Assembly: GCF_000948985.2 (NCBI RefSeq)
Contig: NZ_CP059734.1
Coordinates: 806,001-870,000 of the forward strand
From: Thalassomonas viridans
GTDB taxonomy: Bacteria > Pseudomonadota > Gammaproteobacteria > Enterobacterales > Alteromonadaceae
Reading direction: 5' to 3'
DNA: 64,000 bases
Position numbers and translations under genes: made by a program. The notes under the pieces are model-generated. The model did no database searches. It worked only from the letters and a program-made list of their open reading frames with translations, and was not told where the DNA came from. Of this stretch, positions 1 to 8,693 are shown piece by piece (the stretch's first letter is position 1; each line of letters opens with the position of its first letter).

Positions 1-508
1 CACCTTGAACCTGGGCAAATGTTTATATGTACTCATATCAAGCAAATGCAGCAAAATAGTTGGGCAAACAACCAGATCTGTTTCAAAAGTGAATAAAGCC
101 TGTATTTGCAGGCTTGTTTTTTCACACCAGGCCAAAGAGCCGGAAATTAAGAAGAGAGCGTGGGAGCACCGGATAAACAGTAAAAAGGGCTGCTAAATTA
201 TAGCTGTTATCTTCACCGTACTGAAAAAATGCCTTCTTTATATCAGCGATACGAAAACAAAAAATGTTTGGCGGTTTCCCATTGATAGCGGTAATGGGAA
301 ATGTGATTGCATAAATTGTTAGCAGGAAATGTTTTCAGCTTATTCATTGCTGTCAGACAGACTTTATAGCAGGGATAGGGTTAGCAAAGGGGCCGTCTTA
401 TACCCATCATGAAGCGTTCTCTATATAAATATCGGAAAGTTCTTACAAAATCTTTCTGTGCTATTGAGAGACTCATTTTCTTTCACTGTTAAATATTGGA
501 AATATTTT
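1..508. other. Left edge, no gene supported
   Basis: No open frame here has a convincing ribosome binding site. A 63-codon frame at 5-196 has no recognisable protein features and is probably chance. The segment just before 509 should carry the promoter of the chaperone/effector pair, but I could not fix its -35 and -10 elements. Confidence 0.4.
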
Positions 509-916
509 ATGATACGGAACATTGAATTTGATAATTTGATGAAAGACTTATTTCACCATTTCGGTTTGTCTTACTCTCCCGGCAGTATACAGAAAGTGCA
601 ACCGGTGTCGGCGGCTGTACCCCCGTTATTTGTCGCTTTTGTGCCGCTTGATGAGCAATATGCGGCGTTTGTCGCCAATATTCCGTTTTCATTAAATGCT
701 AGTGTTCAGCCGGATTGGTTTCTTGAACGCAATAGTCTTTTAAAGCAAACGGTTGTGAATTATTGCTTGGTTAAAGGTGACAATGGGCAACCTCAGGTAA
801 TGGCTCAGTGCCGTTTTTTTTATGCAGGGCAAACGTTATCCGATGTAATTGAAGTTTATGAAGCTTTCAATCAGGAAATAGCTCTGTGTCACACTGAGTT
901 ATGTGAATTAATATAA
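509..916 (+). CDS. T3SS effector chaperone, CesT/SycE-like
   Basis: A small acidic protein of 135 residues that looks like a class I T3SS chaperone. Such chaperones are cytoplasmic dimers that bind the N-terminal region of one effector and bring it to the SctN ATPase. Seen: the size, a start of the type MIRNIEFDNLMKDLFHHFGL, alternating hydrophobic strands in the middle and a C-terminal helix rich in Glu. I chose the ATG at 509 over an upstream ATG at 458, because the longer N-terminus is aromatic and unlike chaperones; GGAA lies 8-9 bases before 509. It ends 7 bases before the large effector-like gene at 924, the usual chaperone-effector layout. The family is inferred from fold-level features rather than a sharp motif. 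Confidence 0.65.
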   Translation: MIRNIEFDNLMKDLFHHFGLSYSPGSIQKVQPVSAAVPPLFVAFVPLDEQYAAFVANIPFSLNASVQPDWFLERNSLLKQTVVNYCLVKGDNGQPQVMAQCRFFYAGQTLSDVIEVYEAFNQEIALCHTELCELI

Positions 917-923
917 GGAGTTT

Positions 924-2960
924 ATGATGGTTAACATAGAACTTCAGCCATTGAATTCTAACCTACAAGGCCCGAAAAAAACAGGGAACGTAGAGCAGGA
1001 GAGAACATTTAAGCAAGCTTTAGCAATAGTCAGTCTATATGTTGAAGCGTTTTCTTTTGATAAAAAGGTGTCGGTTGGCGAAATAATCGCGTCTTTAACT
1101 ATCGACTCTGCAGAGAGCGACTCTGAACTTGAAGAAAGTGTGAAACATTTTGCGGCCAAGATATACGCAGCGCAAAAAGTACTTGAGCAACCAGAGGGGA
1201 ATGCAGGAGTAGCAGAAAAGGTTGTACAGTTGGACAGGATGGTTCAGGCCGAGATACAAGAGTTAGAACAGAAGATAAACAACACTATTACTAAGGTTAA
1301 TAACCAGCATAAGTATGATCCTTTTTATAGTGAGCTTAATACTGAAGGTTGCTATGAGCTATTAGGTGCTGGCATTTCTGTCACAGCAACAACTGGGATT
1401 TTTAGTTCTACCGTTACTAGTCTGCAGCATAAACGCGATGGTAAAAACTCTCATGCTTTGGGGAATGCAATGGAGAGAACCATAAAAGTTGCAACGAGCA
1501 ACAGGCAAGAAAAAACCGGGATTAACGTGGCTGGAGATGAAATTAAATTTGTTCGAACGGCAGCGCTTAATGGTCAGGGAGCTCTGTTTGGTTTCTCTGT
1601 TGATAAAATGCAAGGTTTGGAACATGACTCACAGCCGACATCGGGTCATATAGACTTTCGTAATTTAGATCCTCTTAAAGAGGGTAAGATACTTGAAGAA
1701 CACAACGATGCGATTAAAGCTGCAAATTATGCTATCGGACGAAATGCCGAAGATGGAAATGAGATACGTACCTGTACGATTCCTTTGAACTCAAATGATA
1801 TGACGAAGACTGAGATGCTAACGCGTGGCTTGAAGGTTATCAAAGCAAGAAATCCTAAAGCTGCACCTATAGTAGCATTTTTTGCTGTGCTACTTTTCCC
1901 ATTTACCATAGGGCTATTGTATCTTAAGCAGCACAGGTTTGCCAAAAATTGGAACCTGGCGCATGACGGCATTAATAAGACTAAAGAGCATTTGTCTAAA
2001 AAAATTGATGCTATGGAGGCTAAAACCGCACGGATAGAGGATATGGCAGATAAGATGAAACAAGCTAAAGTCGAGGCTATGGCTGAGTTTGAAATTGAAA
2101 CTGAGAGGAGATCTGCTAGGGGAAAACTTATGGCAGAGGTCGTGAAAGTAGCTAAGTTTCGGACTATGGGTAAAACACCGAAAGAGGCTGTGAAAGAGGC
2201 TAAGTCTAGGGATAGACTTATGAAAGAGGTTAAGCTTCGGGCTATGGATATGTCTATGGATAGGACAGTGAGAGAGGCTAAGTCTAGGGCTATGGCTGAG
2301 TTTGATATTAAGGCTAAGCCCGAGGCTATCAGTGAAGCCATGGATAAGCTTAAGGCAGAGGTTAAGTGTGACGCTATAGATAAGGGAATGACTGAGGTCA
2401 TGGCTGAGGCCATGGCAGCGGCAGCAGCGGCCTCTTATGCAGAGGTGATGGCAGAGAGAATGGCAGAGTCTAAGACCAGGGGAGAGGCGCTCCTGACTAT
2501 GGTAAATAGTAGCATGAGGAATATTTATAATGGTGAAAAGCCAGGTACAGTAAAAAGAGCGCCTTCTGGCCCGGACGCTTTATTACTTCAGGTTCTGTTG
2601 ATCGAATTAACTTTAGCTGTTGGTGAGACGGTGAGTGTTGGTTGTAAAAGTAATAAAGACCGCGGAACCATGGTAGATTTTATGATCCAGGCGCAGGAAG
2701 CTAAATGGGTTAAGCAAGCCGCAGAAACCGGTCGTTCATATTCTGAAGTAAAGCAAGATCCGAACAGCTTGCTGGATCTTTATGGAAGTAAAGACGATTG
2801 TAAAATACTACAGGAGGTGGTCAGTAAATCCGAGACCAGGCTTACCGGTAAGCGCAATACCGGGCTTGACGGCAATATGTTTATATGCCGCGGCCTTGAA
2901 AAAATTCTCGGCCCTAAATATGCTCAATTTGTCGGTGATGCGCTCAAGGGGCATGCTTGA
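924..2960 (+). CDS. Candidate T3SS effector, SopB/IpgD-type CX5R phosphatase
   Basis: A 678-residue protein behind a good AAGGAG site and directly after a chaperone gene. Residues 574-580 read CKSNKDR, a CX5R phosphatase loop very close to the CKSGKDR of the SopB/IpgD/VPA0450 inositol phosphate phosphatases and to INPP4-type 4-phosphatases. The following residues are GTM, where SopB has TGM. Further on, KRNTGLDGN resembles the SopB stretch after the loop. Other features: a hydrophobic segment near residues 312-334 (AAPIVAFFAVLLFPFTIGLL), then a long Ala/Glu/Lys/Met-rich helical stretch (about 350-530) with repeated EAKSRxM units that should form coiled coil. SopB-family proteins are about 540-560 residues, so this one carries an extra helical insert. 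Predicted role: injected host phosphoinositide phosphatase. Catalytic activity is unproven. Confidence 0.7.
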   Translation: MMVNIELQPLNSNLQGPKKTGNVEQERTFKQALAIVSLYVEAFSFDKKVSVGEIIASLTIDSAESDSELEESVKHFAAKIYAAQKVLEQPEGNAGVAEKVVQLDRMVQAEIQELEQKINNTITKVNNQHKYDPFYSELNTEGCYELLGAGISVTATTGIFSSTVTSLQHKRDGKNSHALGNAMERTIKVATSNRQEKTGINVAGDEIKFVRTAALNGQGALFGFSVDKMQGLEHDSQPTSGHIDFRNLDPLKEGKILEEHNDAIKAANYAIGRNAEDGNEIRTCTIPLNSNDMTKTEMLTRGLKVIKARNPKAAPIVAFFAVLLFPFTIGLLYLKQHRFAKNWNLAHDGINKTKEHLSKKIDAMEAKTARIEDMADKMKQAKVEAMAEFEIETERRSARGKLMAEVVKVAKFRTMGKTPKEAVKEAKSRDRLMKEVKLRAMDMSMDRTVREAKSRAMAEFDIKAKPEAISEAMDKLKAEVKCDAIDKGMTEVMAEAMAAAAAASYAEVMAERMAESKTRGEALLTMVNSSMRNIYNGEKPGTVKRAPSGPDALLLQVLLIELTLAVGETVSVGCKSNKDRGTMVDFMIQAQEAKWVKQAAETGRSYSEVKQDPNSLLDLYGSKDDCKILQEVVSKSETRLTGKRNTGLDGNMFICRGLEKILGPKYAQFVGDALKGHA

Positions 2961-2989
2961 TTTTAGTTGAATCATAAGGGCTTATGTTA

Positions 2990-3020
2990 TTATCCCTGAT
3001 GGCTTGCCCCACAGGGATAA
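2990..3020. terminator. Hairpin after the effector gene
   Basis: TTATCCCTG and CAGGGATAA form 9-bp perfect arms around a 13-base loop, 30 bases after the effector stop. There is no T-run, so it may be a weak terminator or an mRNA-stabilising hairpin. The rest of 2961-3290 holds no supported gene; a 72-codon frame from 3004 has only a TTG start and no ribosome binding site. Confidence 0.4.
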
Positions 3021-3290
3021 CAGTGTTGTTGTAAACCTGGTTATCTTCATTAATTTGGCGGCAAGAATGCCTGTTGCTCATGTTGAGGTCGTAAAGAGAA
3101 TTGAAGTGATCAAAGAAGACAGGACAAACAGCCGTTATTTTGCGGCGTCTTATATTCGTTTCTTAATCAATATCAACAAACTATTTGCTCGCGCATATTC
3201 ACCAAACGAACCCGTCGGCTAATAGCAGCGGTTAATAATCAACCGCGCTGTGAATAATTTTAATAAAATACTCAATTAAAGGATTGGCGA

Positions 3291-4160
3291 ATGGCGTCAT
3301 CAGAACGAATACTCGTTGCAGGTTCGAGTGGCTATCTGGGAGCGCATATTATTAGGCGATTGCTTTCGCAGCAATCAGACTTTGTTGCGCTTGCCAGAAA
3401 TAAAACCAAGTTAGTATCACTTGGATTGCCAGACAAGCAGATAATTGAAGCACAGGTTACTGAACCAACTTCGTTGACGGGAATATGCGAGGGTATAGAT
3501 GTTGTTATTTCTTGCCTTGGCATTACCCGGCAAAGTGATGGTTTGAGTTATATGGACGTGGATTATCAGGCTAACCTTAACCTTTTGAAGGAAGCAGAGC
3601 AAAGCGGAGTGCGTAAATTTATTTATATATCGGCCTTAAATGCGCAGAAGTTTCCGGGTGTTCGTTTATTAAGCGCTAAGGAACGTTTTGTTAGGCGGCT
3701 ATTAAACTCAGGCAAACTTGCTCCCTGTGTGATCAGGCCAAATGGCTTTTTTAGTGATTTAGAAGAAATATACAAAATGGCGGAATCAGGGAGAGTGTAT
3801 TTATTCGGTCGTGGTGATATTAAAATGAACCCGATTCATGGTAGTGACTTAGCTACATTTTGTATTGAAAGCATCGGTAGTAAGGCGTCAGAGTTAGATA
3901 TTGGAGGGCCCGACATTTTATCTGGCACAGACATAGCCAAGCTTGCTTTTGAATCACAGAATAAAACTGCCAATATTATTTTCCTGCCGGACTGGATTCG
4001 ATCTGCCTGCCTGTTTATTGCCAAAAGGTTACCTGAAAAATGGGGCGGGCCGGCTGAGTTTTTTCTGACTATGATGGAGCAAGATGCTATAGCGCCAACT
4101 TGTGGTGAGCATCACTTGAAAGCGCATTTTTGTGGGCTAAGTGACGCTAATAACAATTAA
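3291..4160 (+). CDS. NAD(P)-binding SDR-family protein (NmrA/atypical SDR)
   Basis: A 289-residue protein with an N-terminal Rossmann fold: strand ILVAG then GSSGYLG at residues 11-17, the nucleotide-binding glycine motif of atypical short-chain dehydrogenases. Later come VVISCLG (strand 4), KFIYISALNA (strand 5), CVIRPNGFFSD and a substrate-side C-terminal part. The classical YxxxK catalytic pair is not obvious, which fits the atypical SDR/NmrA-like branch that binds NAD(P) as a redox enzyme or sensor. An AGGATT stretch lies about 6 bases before the ATG. It stands alone between T3SS effectors and has no evident tie to secretion. The substrate cannot be told from the sequence. Confidence 0.8.
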   Translation: MASSERILVAGSSGYLGAHIIRRLLSQQSDFVALARNKTKLVSLGLPDKQIIEAQVTEPTSLTGICEGIDVVISCLGITRQSDGLSYMDVDYQANLNLLKEAEQSGVRKFIYISALNAQKFPGVRLLSAKERFVRRLLNSGKLAPCVIRPNGFFSDLEEIYKMAESGRVYLFGRGDIKMNPIHGSDLATFCIESIGSKASELDIGGPDILSGTDIAKLAFESQNKTANIIFLPDWIRSACLFIAKRLPEKWGGPAEFFLTMMEQDAIAPTCGEHHLKAHFCGLSDANNN

Positions 4161-4849
4161 CTTGAACTTAGCGGAAAATGATGTTGGTTGAGGTGGTCAA
4201 CTAAAATGTAACTAATTGCATAAACTGTCCAATATGGTAACTGTCAACTTTATACGAATTTTTTAAACGGTCTTCGAATTCGATCATAAATGGGTTTAGG
4301 GCCGCTTTTCATTTCTTATAGACAAACTCTTGTTTATTCGAGCTTTCGCCGCTTAAAGTTTGAAACAATGAGCTTTTCGGCTTATTCCCTGATGTTTCTG
4401 CTCCTGGGTGACAACTGTCTTGAAAAACGCCGGTGTTCAGCGTAATACCAGATTACTAACTCCCAATGATTAAGGCTCTTCATTGGTCTGCTTGGGATTA
4501 GGTTTTGATTTATAACAAGGGTTTAGGGAGCTTCATTGATTAGCGATAAACAGAGAGAAAAGTATTGTTTCCAATTCTATAACGGCACATATCCGTAACC
4601 GGGTAATTAAGTATACGAAGAGTATAAACGCATGTGTGCATCAGATTTACTTATAAACCTGGGGATATAAAGAAGTGCTCAGCCGAGCAGCGGAGCACTA
4701 GACTTTATAGGAGAAGTGCGGCGGCAGTTAAATAACTGTGATTAAGTGTTTAGTGAACTACCGTAAGCTATAGAGTATAACGTATGGCTTCTGTACAGGT
4801 TTGGCTAAATAAAGCTTGTAATGTAGAAAAGTTAAGGGCAGGTGAAGAA
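4161..4849. other. Gene-free stretch with a solo IS-end-like sequence
   Basis: No supported gene. At 4189-4210 the sequence TGAGGTGGTCAACTAAAAT resembles the terminal repeats of the IS3 element at 13306-14566 and a similar stretch at 46268-46289. It is probably the footprint of a lost or decayed IS3-family copy. The remainder has stops in all frames. Confidence 0.35.
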
Positions 4850-5065
4850 ATGGCAACAACAGAAAACTGGGCTACAAAAATAAATCTAGTGCCGGGAATT
4901 AATGCAAAAGGGAAAAAACAGGGCTGGCGGATGGAAGAAAAGCTGGAGGATAATGCCTTGAACGATACTGAGGCAAGGCCCATAGGCACATCCGAGCACG
5001 ACAGAGAAGATAAATTGGCTTACCGCTACCTGGATCCTATAAAAGTAAGATACCCCGACGACTAA
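4850..5065 (+). CDS. Small hypothetical protein
   Basis: A 71-residue hydrophilic, charged protein beginning MATTENWATK. The ATG at 4850 has AGGTGAAG just upstream. An earlier in-frame ATG at 4784 would add 22 residues but has no ribosome binding site. There is no signal peptide, membrane segment or known motif; the middle is rich in Lys, Glu and Asp. It lies convergent to the SGNH hydrolase gene. It may be a real small gene or a chance frame. Confidence 0.3.
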   Translation: MATTENWATKINLVPGINAKGKKQGWRMEEKLEDNALNDTEARPIGTSEHDREDKLAYRYLDPIKVRYPDD

Positions 5066-5122
5066 AAGAATTTTTGGGGAGGCGGGACAGGCGAGGGCAT
5101 CCAGAGTTAAATATGGGGCTTA

Positions 5123-5857
5123 TTAATTGGTATCCGCTGTAGCTGTCTTGCCTGTCATATATTCCTGTATTAACCCGGCCGCTTGGCGGCCCCACCAGGC
5201 ATAGTACTTTTCTCCCGGATGAAAGCCGTCTTCGGCCATTAATTCAGACTCTATATTTTCCCTGGCCTTTAATATTAAACATCCCTTTTGCTTTCCAAGC
5301 CATTGGCAAAGTTGATTATTAAGGCGTTTGGCCCGGCCGCCTAAGTACCAGCGCAGCGGTTGTGGCAAGGCCGGTACTAGATGTACAGGCGGCAGAGAAG
5401 AAAAAATAATGCATTCTACCGCAAATTTTTTCTTTAATAGCGTAATTAATCGCCTGTGGTAATATTGGCAGCGTTTCATCGACATATTGGCGCTAACATC
5501 ATTAACTCCGAGGGAAATAACGGCAACATCAAACATTTTTTCCGGCAGCTTTTCCAATACTGAGATAATGGAATCAGTAGAGGCTCCACTCGCAGCGATT
5601 AGCTGCCAGTCGATATAAAACTCCCGGGTTAAATGCCGCAATATTTGGCCTGACAATGCCTGAGACTGGCTTGCAACCCCAACACCGGCAGCTGCCGAGT
5701 CGCCAAGAATCAATAACCTCAGTTTTTTATCTCCGCTACCGGCAACACCTGTTCTTGACCCCTTGGCTTCAGGTAGTTTCAAGGCATTTTTTCTGACCAG
5801 GTATCCCTGAGTTAAGAGTAGCGGGGCCATGACAACAGAGATAAGTTTATATGGCAT
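5123..5857 (-). CDS. SGNH/GDSL-family esterase or lipase
   Basis: A 244-residue hydrolase. Seen: block I LGDSAAAG with the nucleophile Ser54, a GAS stretch near 91-93 at the block II position, block III GVND (Asn119) and block V DGFHP with Asp210 and His213. These are the expected Ser-Asp-His triad and oxyanion residues. The N-terminus (VVMAPLLLTQGYL) is hydrophobic and could be a membrane anchor or uncleaved signal. Family members deacylate lipids, thioesters or sugar esters; the substrate cannot be told. The start is supported by AGGAG six bases before the ATG. It is transcribed away from its neighbours as a single gene. Confidence 0.85.
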   Translation of the reverse strand: MPYKLISVVMAPLLLTQGYLVRKNALKLPEAKGSRTGVAGSGDKKLRLLILGDSAAAGVGVASQSQALSGQILRHLTREFYIDWQLIAASGASTDSIISVLEKLPEKMFDVAVISLGVNDVSANMSMKRCQYYHRRLITLLKKKFAVECIIFSSLPPVHLVPALPQPLRWYLGGRAKRLNNQLCQWLGKQKGCLILKARENIESELMAEDGFHPGEKYYAWWGRQAAGLIQEYMTGKTATADTN

Positions 5858-6194
5858 AGAATACTCCTAAGTGATAACTGAGTGCGAAAGCCATACAAGG
5901 CTTAACCAGGAACCTGCAGGCTTTTACTCAACCGTTACTTTTAATTCTCAATCAACCACATACGCCCATGCTGCCGTGAGCGCAGATAAATTTATGACAA
6001 TAATGATTAACGGCAGAAAATTCATAATAATCAGTGGCACGCTAACATTGCTTGCTTTAGAAAAGTCCTGGTCCTTTCTGGATATTTGAAACTTGATGAA
6101 TGAGTTTGTTGTTTTATATATCAGGCGCAACCATAGGTAAGAAATAATATTTGTAGATGAAATAGGCTGCCTTTATATGTATAAAATTTTCACT

Positions 6195-6221
6195 CCCTCC
6201 AAAGATAAACAGGCGCTTATA
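6195..6221 (-). repeat. Dispersed CTTTGGAGGG motif, copy C
   Basis: Read on the minus strand it is GCGCCTGTTTATCTTTGGAG followed by GG, then GAGTGAAAATTTT. It matches the core of the copies at 11263 and 41119 and, more loosely, 41765. Only the core is shared here; the longer body present at 11275 and 41128 is missing or diverged. Confidence 0.5.
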
Positions 6222-6492
6222 GTTGAGCTGTTGATAAAGAGAGTTTTGCCTTTATTTTTTGATAGGGTAGTCTGTTACCATCAAATACAGGCACAGGTAT
6301 AAGGGTAGGGTTTTTAGCATCACAACAATATTTTCAGTGGAATACTTTGGCCCGGTGGTAGCTCTATAAAGAACAATGAAATGACTTTGTATGCGTACAT
6401 CAATCACCGTAAGAACTATATTGAAGACTCTATGAGGAATGCGGTGTAATTCACCGTTGTTAAATATAACGATTGAATTTTGTTTCAAATCC

Positions 6493-6524
6493 AACCATAA
6501 AACGGCTTAGGCTGTTTTATGGTT
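6493..6524. terminator. Strong hairpin
   Basis: AACCATAAAAC and GTTTTATGGTT are perfect 11-bp arms. A further GC pair follows across one mismatch, around a TTAG loop. The sequence after the right arm continues TTAATC. No gene ends immediately upstream on either strand, so it may be a terminator left from a lost gene or the terminator of the SET-domain gene transcribed from the right. Confidence 0.45.
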
Positions 6525-6793
6525 TTAATCAATATGACGGGTAAATAACTTTTTACAAGTTAGTTACAGAGGGCTTGAAAGTGTTAATAACTATTCTGAG
6601 GGCATATGTTCAATGGAAGCGAATTGTTAAAACCTTAGCTGGTCAAAAAAGCATAAAGTCCTGATAAGCTATTTGAAAGGCTGTAAGAGCTAACTGTAAA
6701 CTTAAATGGCCAAGAGTAGCTTTAATATTAATTCCTTAAGTTCAAAAAGCGCATACTTGGCCATGGCTTCGTTATTAACAGCTGTGTACCTGT

Positions 6794-7975
6794 TTAAACC
6801 GCCAATTTTGCTTGTGAGCAGGCTGTAAGGTAGTTCTGCAGCAGTTGTTTTTCGCGTTGCAATAAGCCTGTAATTATAGGTTCTGAATTACCGCTAAAAG
6901 GAGTATGCTTGTTTGCTTGATAACAGCGTAATTTATTCTTTAGCCCTGTTTCCAATAATAACAACGCTGCTGCGTCTGTGTTTGAAGGCTGTTTGCCGGA
7001 AAGGCGGGATTTAGCGAATAAGCCGGTCTTGTTCGCTGCAACTCTTAGCAGGGGCATGGCCTGCTCGATGCCTTGGGAAATGTTATGCCCCAATACCAAC
7101 TCCAGCACAGGCTGTGAGATATTCAACAACTTCATTTTTTCGGTCAAGGCCGGGCAATTGCTGTCTAATTGGATCAGTATTGTGCATTCGTCATCTTCAG
7201 TCGACTCGTGCAAGAAGCCGTAATGGGCGAAATAGCGTTGCGGGTTTTTGTTGCCGTAATTATGGGTTAGCTCTGTTCCTTCGGCGATGGGCCCCTTTGC
7301 CCACACGCTGTACCCACCCTGGTCGCTTCCCCGTTGACAATTACCATCTTTGGCGTGGTTAAGAATATCTACCAGCGGGATCATGGCTACCTGGGGATGC
7401 CCGTTCAGGTTTGCGGCAAAACAGCGGCTGTTAATGGCTGTTCTTATATTGAGGTAATCGGTTAAAGTAAATTCCTGCATCTTGCCCATAACATCGGTTA
7501 AAGATTGGTAAGATTGCTGAAGGGAGAAGCGCCGGCGATAAATTATTTCCAGTGCGGCAGAGCCTTTTAGCTGGGCTAATCTATCTTCACCGTAAAATAA
7601 CGGGTGGTCGGTAAACTTCCAGGGGATGGTATTATAATAGTCATTCCATTTAGACATAGCATGGGCCTTGTCTGCCAGCATAAACATCGCCAGATAGGCG
7701 TGTTCCGATTGATCGGCATTGGCTGCCCCCTGTATGGCTTGCCCGATGGCAGACAGCCTGGCTGTATCGGCGCCAAGTATGCAGTTAGCAGGCATGTGGA
7801 TAATAAGCTCTCCCGGTGCAAAGTCTTTTGCTGCAAAAACTCCTCTTATGCCCAGGTTATTTTGCTCAACCCTCACCTGTTCAACGTTGGCGCCATTATC
7901 GCTTGCCCACTGAAATAAGGCATCTATCTCCGGAGACGTATTATGGGGTGGTATTGTATAAAGTGAACTCATCAT
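6794..7975 (-). CDS. SET-domain protein methyltransferase, SETD3/LSMT-like
   Basis: A 393-residue protein with a eukaryote-style SET domain of the RuBisCO-LSMT/SETD3 class: GIRGVFAAKDFAPGELIIHMP at about residues 43-63 (split SET N-terminus), a helical insert, then PLVDILNHAKDG near 205-216 carrying the NH motif, and EGTELTHNYGNKNP near 235-248 with the HNYG catalytic tyrosine motif. A C-terminal helical region of about 140 residues matches the LSMT substrate-binding module in size. The enzyme should transfer methyl groups from S-adenosylmethionine to a protein lysine or histidine. It has no signal peptide. Its place among T3SS effectors makes an injected host-directed methyltransferase possible, but a chromosomal housekeeping role cannot be excluded. 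The ribosome binding site is weak (AGAG). Confidence 0.8.
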   Translation of the reverse strand: MMSSLYTIPPHNTSPEIDALFQWASDNGANVEQVRVEQNNLGIRGVFAAKDFAPGELIIHMPANCILGADTARLSAIGQAIQGAANADQSEHAYLAMFMLADKAHAMSKWNDYYNTIPWKFTDHPLFYGEDRLAQLKGSAALEIIYRRRFSLQQSYQSLTDVMGKMQEFTLTDYLNIRTAINSRCFAANLNGHPQVAMIPLVDILNHAKDGNCQRGSDQGGYSVWAKGPIAEGTELTHNYGNKNPQRYFAHYGFLHESTEDDECTILIQLDSNCPALTEKMKLLNISQPVLELVLGHNISQGIEQAMPLLRVAANKTGLFAKSRLSGKQPSNTDAAALLLLETGLKNKLRCYQANKHTPFSGNSEPIITGLLQREKQLLQNYLTACSQAKLAV

Positions 7976-8133
7976 ACTGTTTTTGCTCTGTCTATAATCG
8001 TTCTATCTTAGTCCCCGGTAATTAAAAACTGTTGGCCATAAAAATACATTTTGCTAAAAAATGTGTTCCTGCCAGCAACAAGCCCGGTGCAGGTGTTTCT
8101 TAGCATGACCTTTGTATTTTTATGGGGTTGAAC

Positions 8134-8439
8134 ATGGAGATACTTCCTGCCCAAAACGAGACCGGCCCGCAGGTTATGCTCGACCGGCAACTGAACAACC
8201 GCCAGAGCGACGAACTCAGGCAGAATATTGAACAGCTTGCCCGCCATCATAAACAAGACATAATCCTTAATTGTTCCCGGTTGCAGTCAATAAGTGCGGT
8301 TGGAATAGAGCAAATTAATGCCTTATTAAGCCGTTTTAGCCAATTACGGTTGGCTCAGGTGTCAGAGCCAGTGGCCGCCTTACTGCAATTATGTGGCCTT
8401 TTTCCCGAAAAGTTGCCAAGCGAAAAGCCTGACTTATGA
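8134..8439 (+). CDS. STAS-domain protein in the sctV operon
   Basis: A 101-residue single-domain protein of the STAS/anti-sigma-factor antagonist fold. Seen: DIILNCSRLQSISAVGIEQINALLSRF, the strand-Ser/Ala-Val-Gly-helix signature of SpoIIAA-like proteins, followed by SEPVAALLQLCGL. These proteins bind partner kinases or transporters and report by phosphorylation of a serine in the loop; here ISAVG holds that position. The ATG at 8134 follows a GGGG stretch; an ATG 12 bases earlier is less likely. Its stop overlaps the next start (ATGA), and the gene after that is sctV, so it is co-translated with the export gate. A regulatory or scaffold role at the export apparatus is an inference. Confidence 0.7.
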   Translation: MEILPAQNETGPQVMLDRQLNNRQSDELRQNIEQLARHHKQDIILNCSRLQSISAVGIEQINALLSRFSQLRLAQVSEPVAALLQLCGLFPEKLPSEKPDL

Positions 8440-8693
8440 AAAGCAAACCTATTGTTTTACATAAACTCACTGTACTTTACCAAGCCGCGGGCTTGTTTGC
8501 CGAATTATGTTATTGCCCGGCCAAGCTTGGTATTGTCAGTAGCTTTATCCAAACAGGGATGACACGTTTAATGTCTTATGCTGTGGAAAATTGCCATAAC
8601 AGTTGTCAGCTGATGACAGCAAAGGCAATACACAGCGGGGCTTTGAAATCAGTAAATCGTTATCAACAAGTCACGGAGTATCGCAGCCAATGA
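8436..8693 (+). CDS. Small protein between STAS gene and sctV
   Basis: An 85-residue protein whose start overlaps the STAS gene stop (ATGA at 8436-8439) and whose stop overlaps the sctV start (ATGA at 8690-8693). It has no signal peptide. It has five cysteines or more in its middle part (CYC, CHNSC) and a helical LYQAAGLFAELCYCPAKLGIV segment. I do not recognise the family. Tight coupling on both sides argues that it is a true gene serving the export gate or its regulator. Confidence 0.6.
   Translation: MKSKPIVLHKLTVLYQAAGLFAELCYCPAKLGIVSSFIQTGMTRLMSYAVENCHNSCQLMTAKAIHSGALKSVNRYQQVTEYRSQ

Larger units (their letters stand above)
5858..6793. other. 936-bp gene-free stretch
   Basis: No supported gene: the frames at 5871-6089 and 6252-6494 lack ribosome binding sites and recognisable domains. 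It contains one copy of the dispersed CTTTGGAGGG motif (6195-6221, minus orientation) and a strong hairpin (6493-6524). Confidence 0.4.

Noticed and set aside
5..196. 63-codon frame at the left edge
   Set aside because: No ribosome binding site, no domain, unusual composition; probably chance.
3004..3222. 72-codon frame after the SopB-like gene
   Set aside because: TTG start inside a hairpin loop, no ribosome site and no recognisable features.
6252..6494. 80-codon minus-strand frame
   Set aside because: TTG start inside the hairpin, no ribosome site, no motif.
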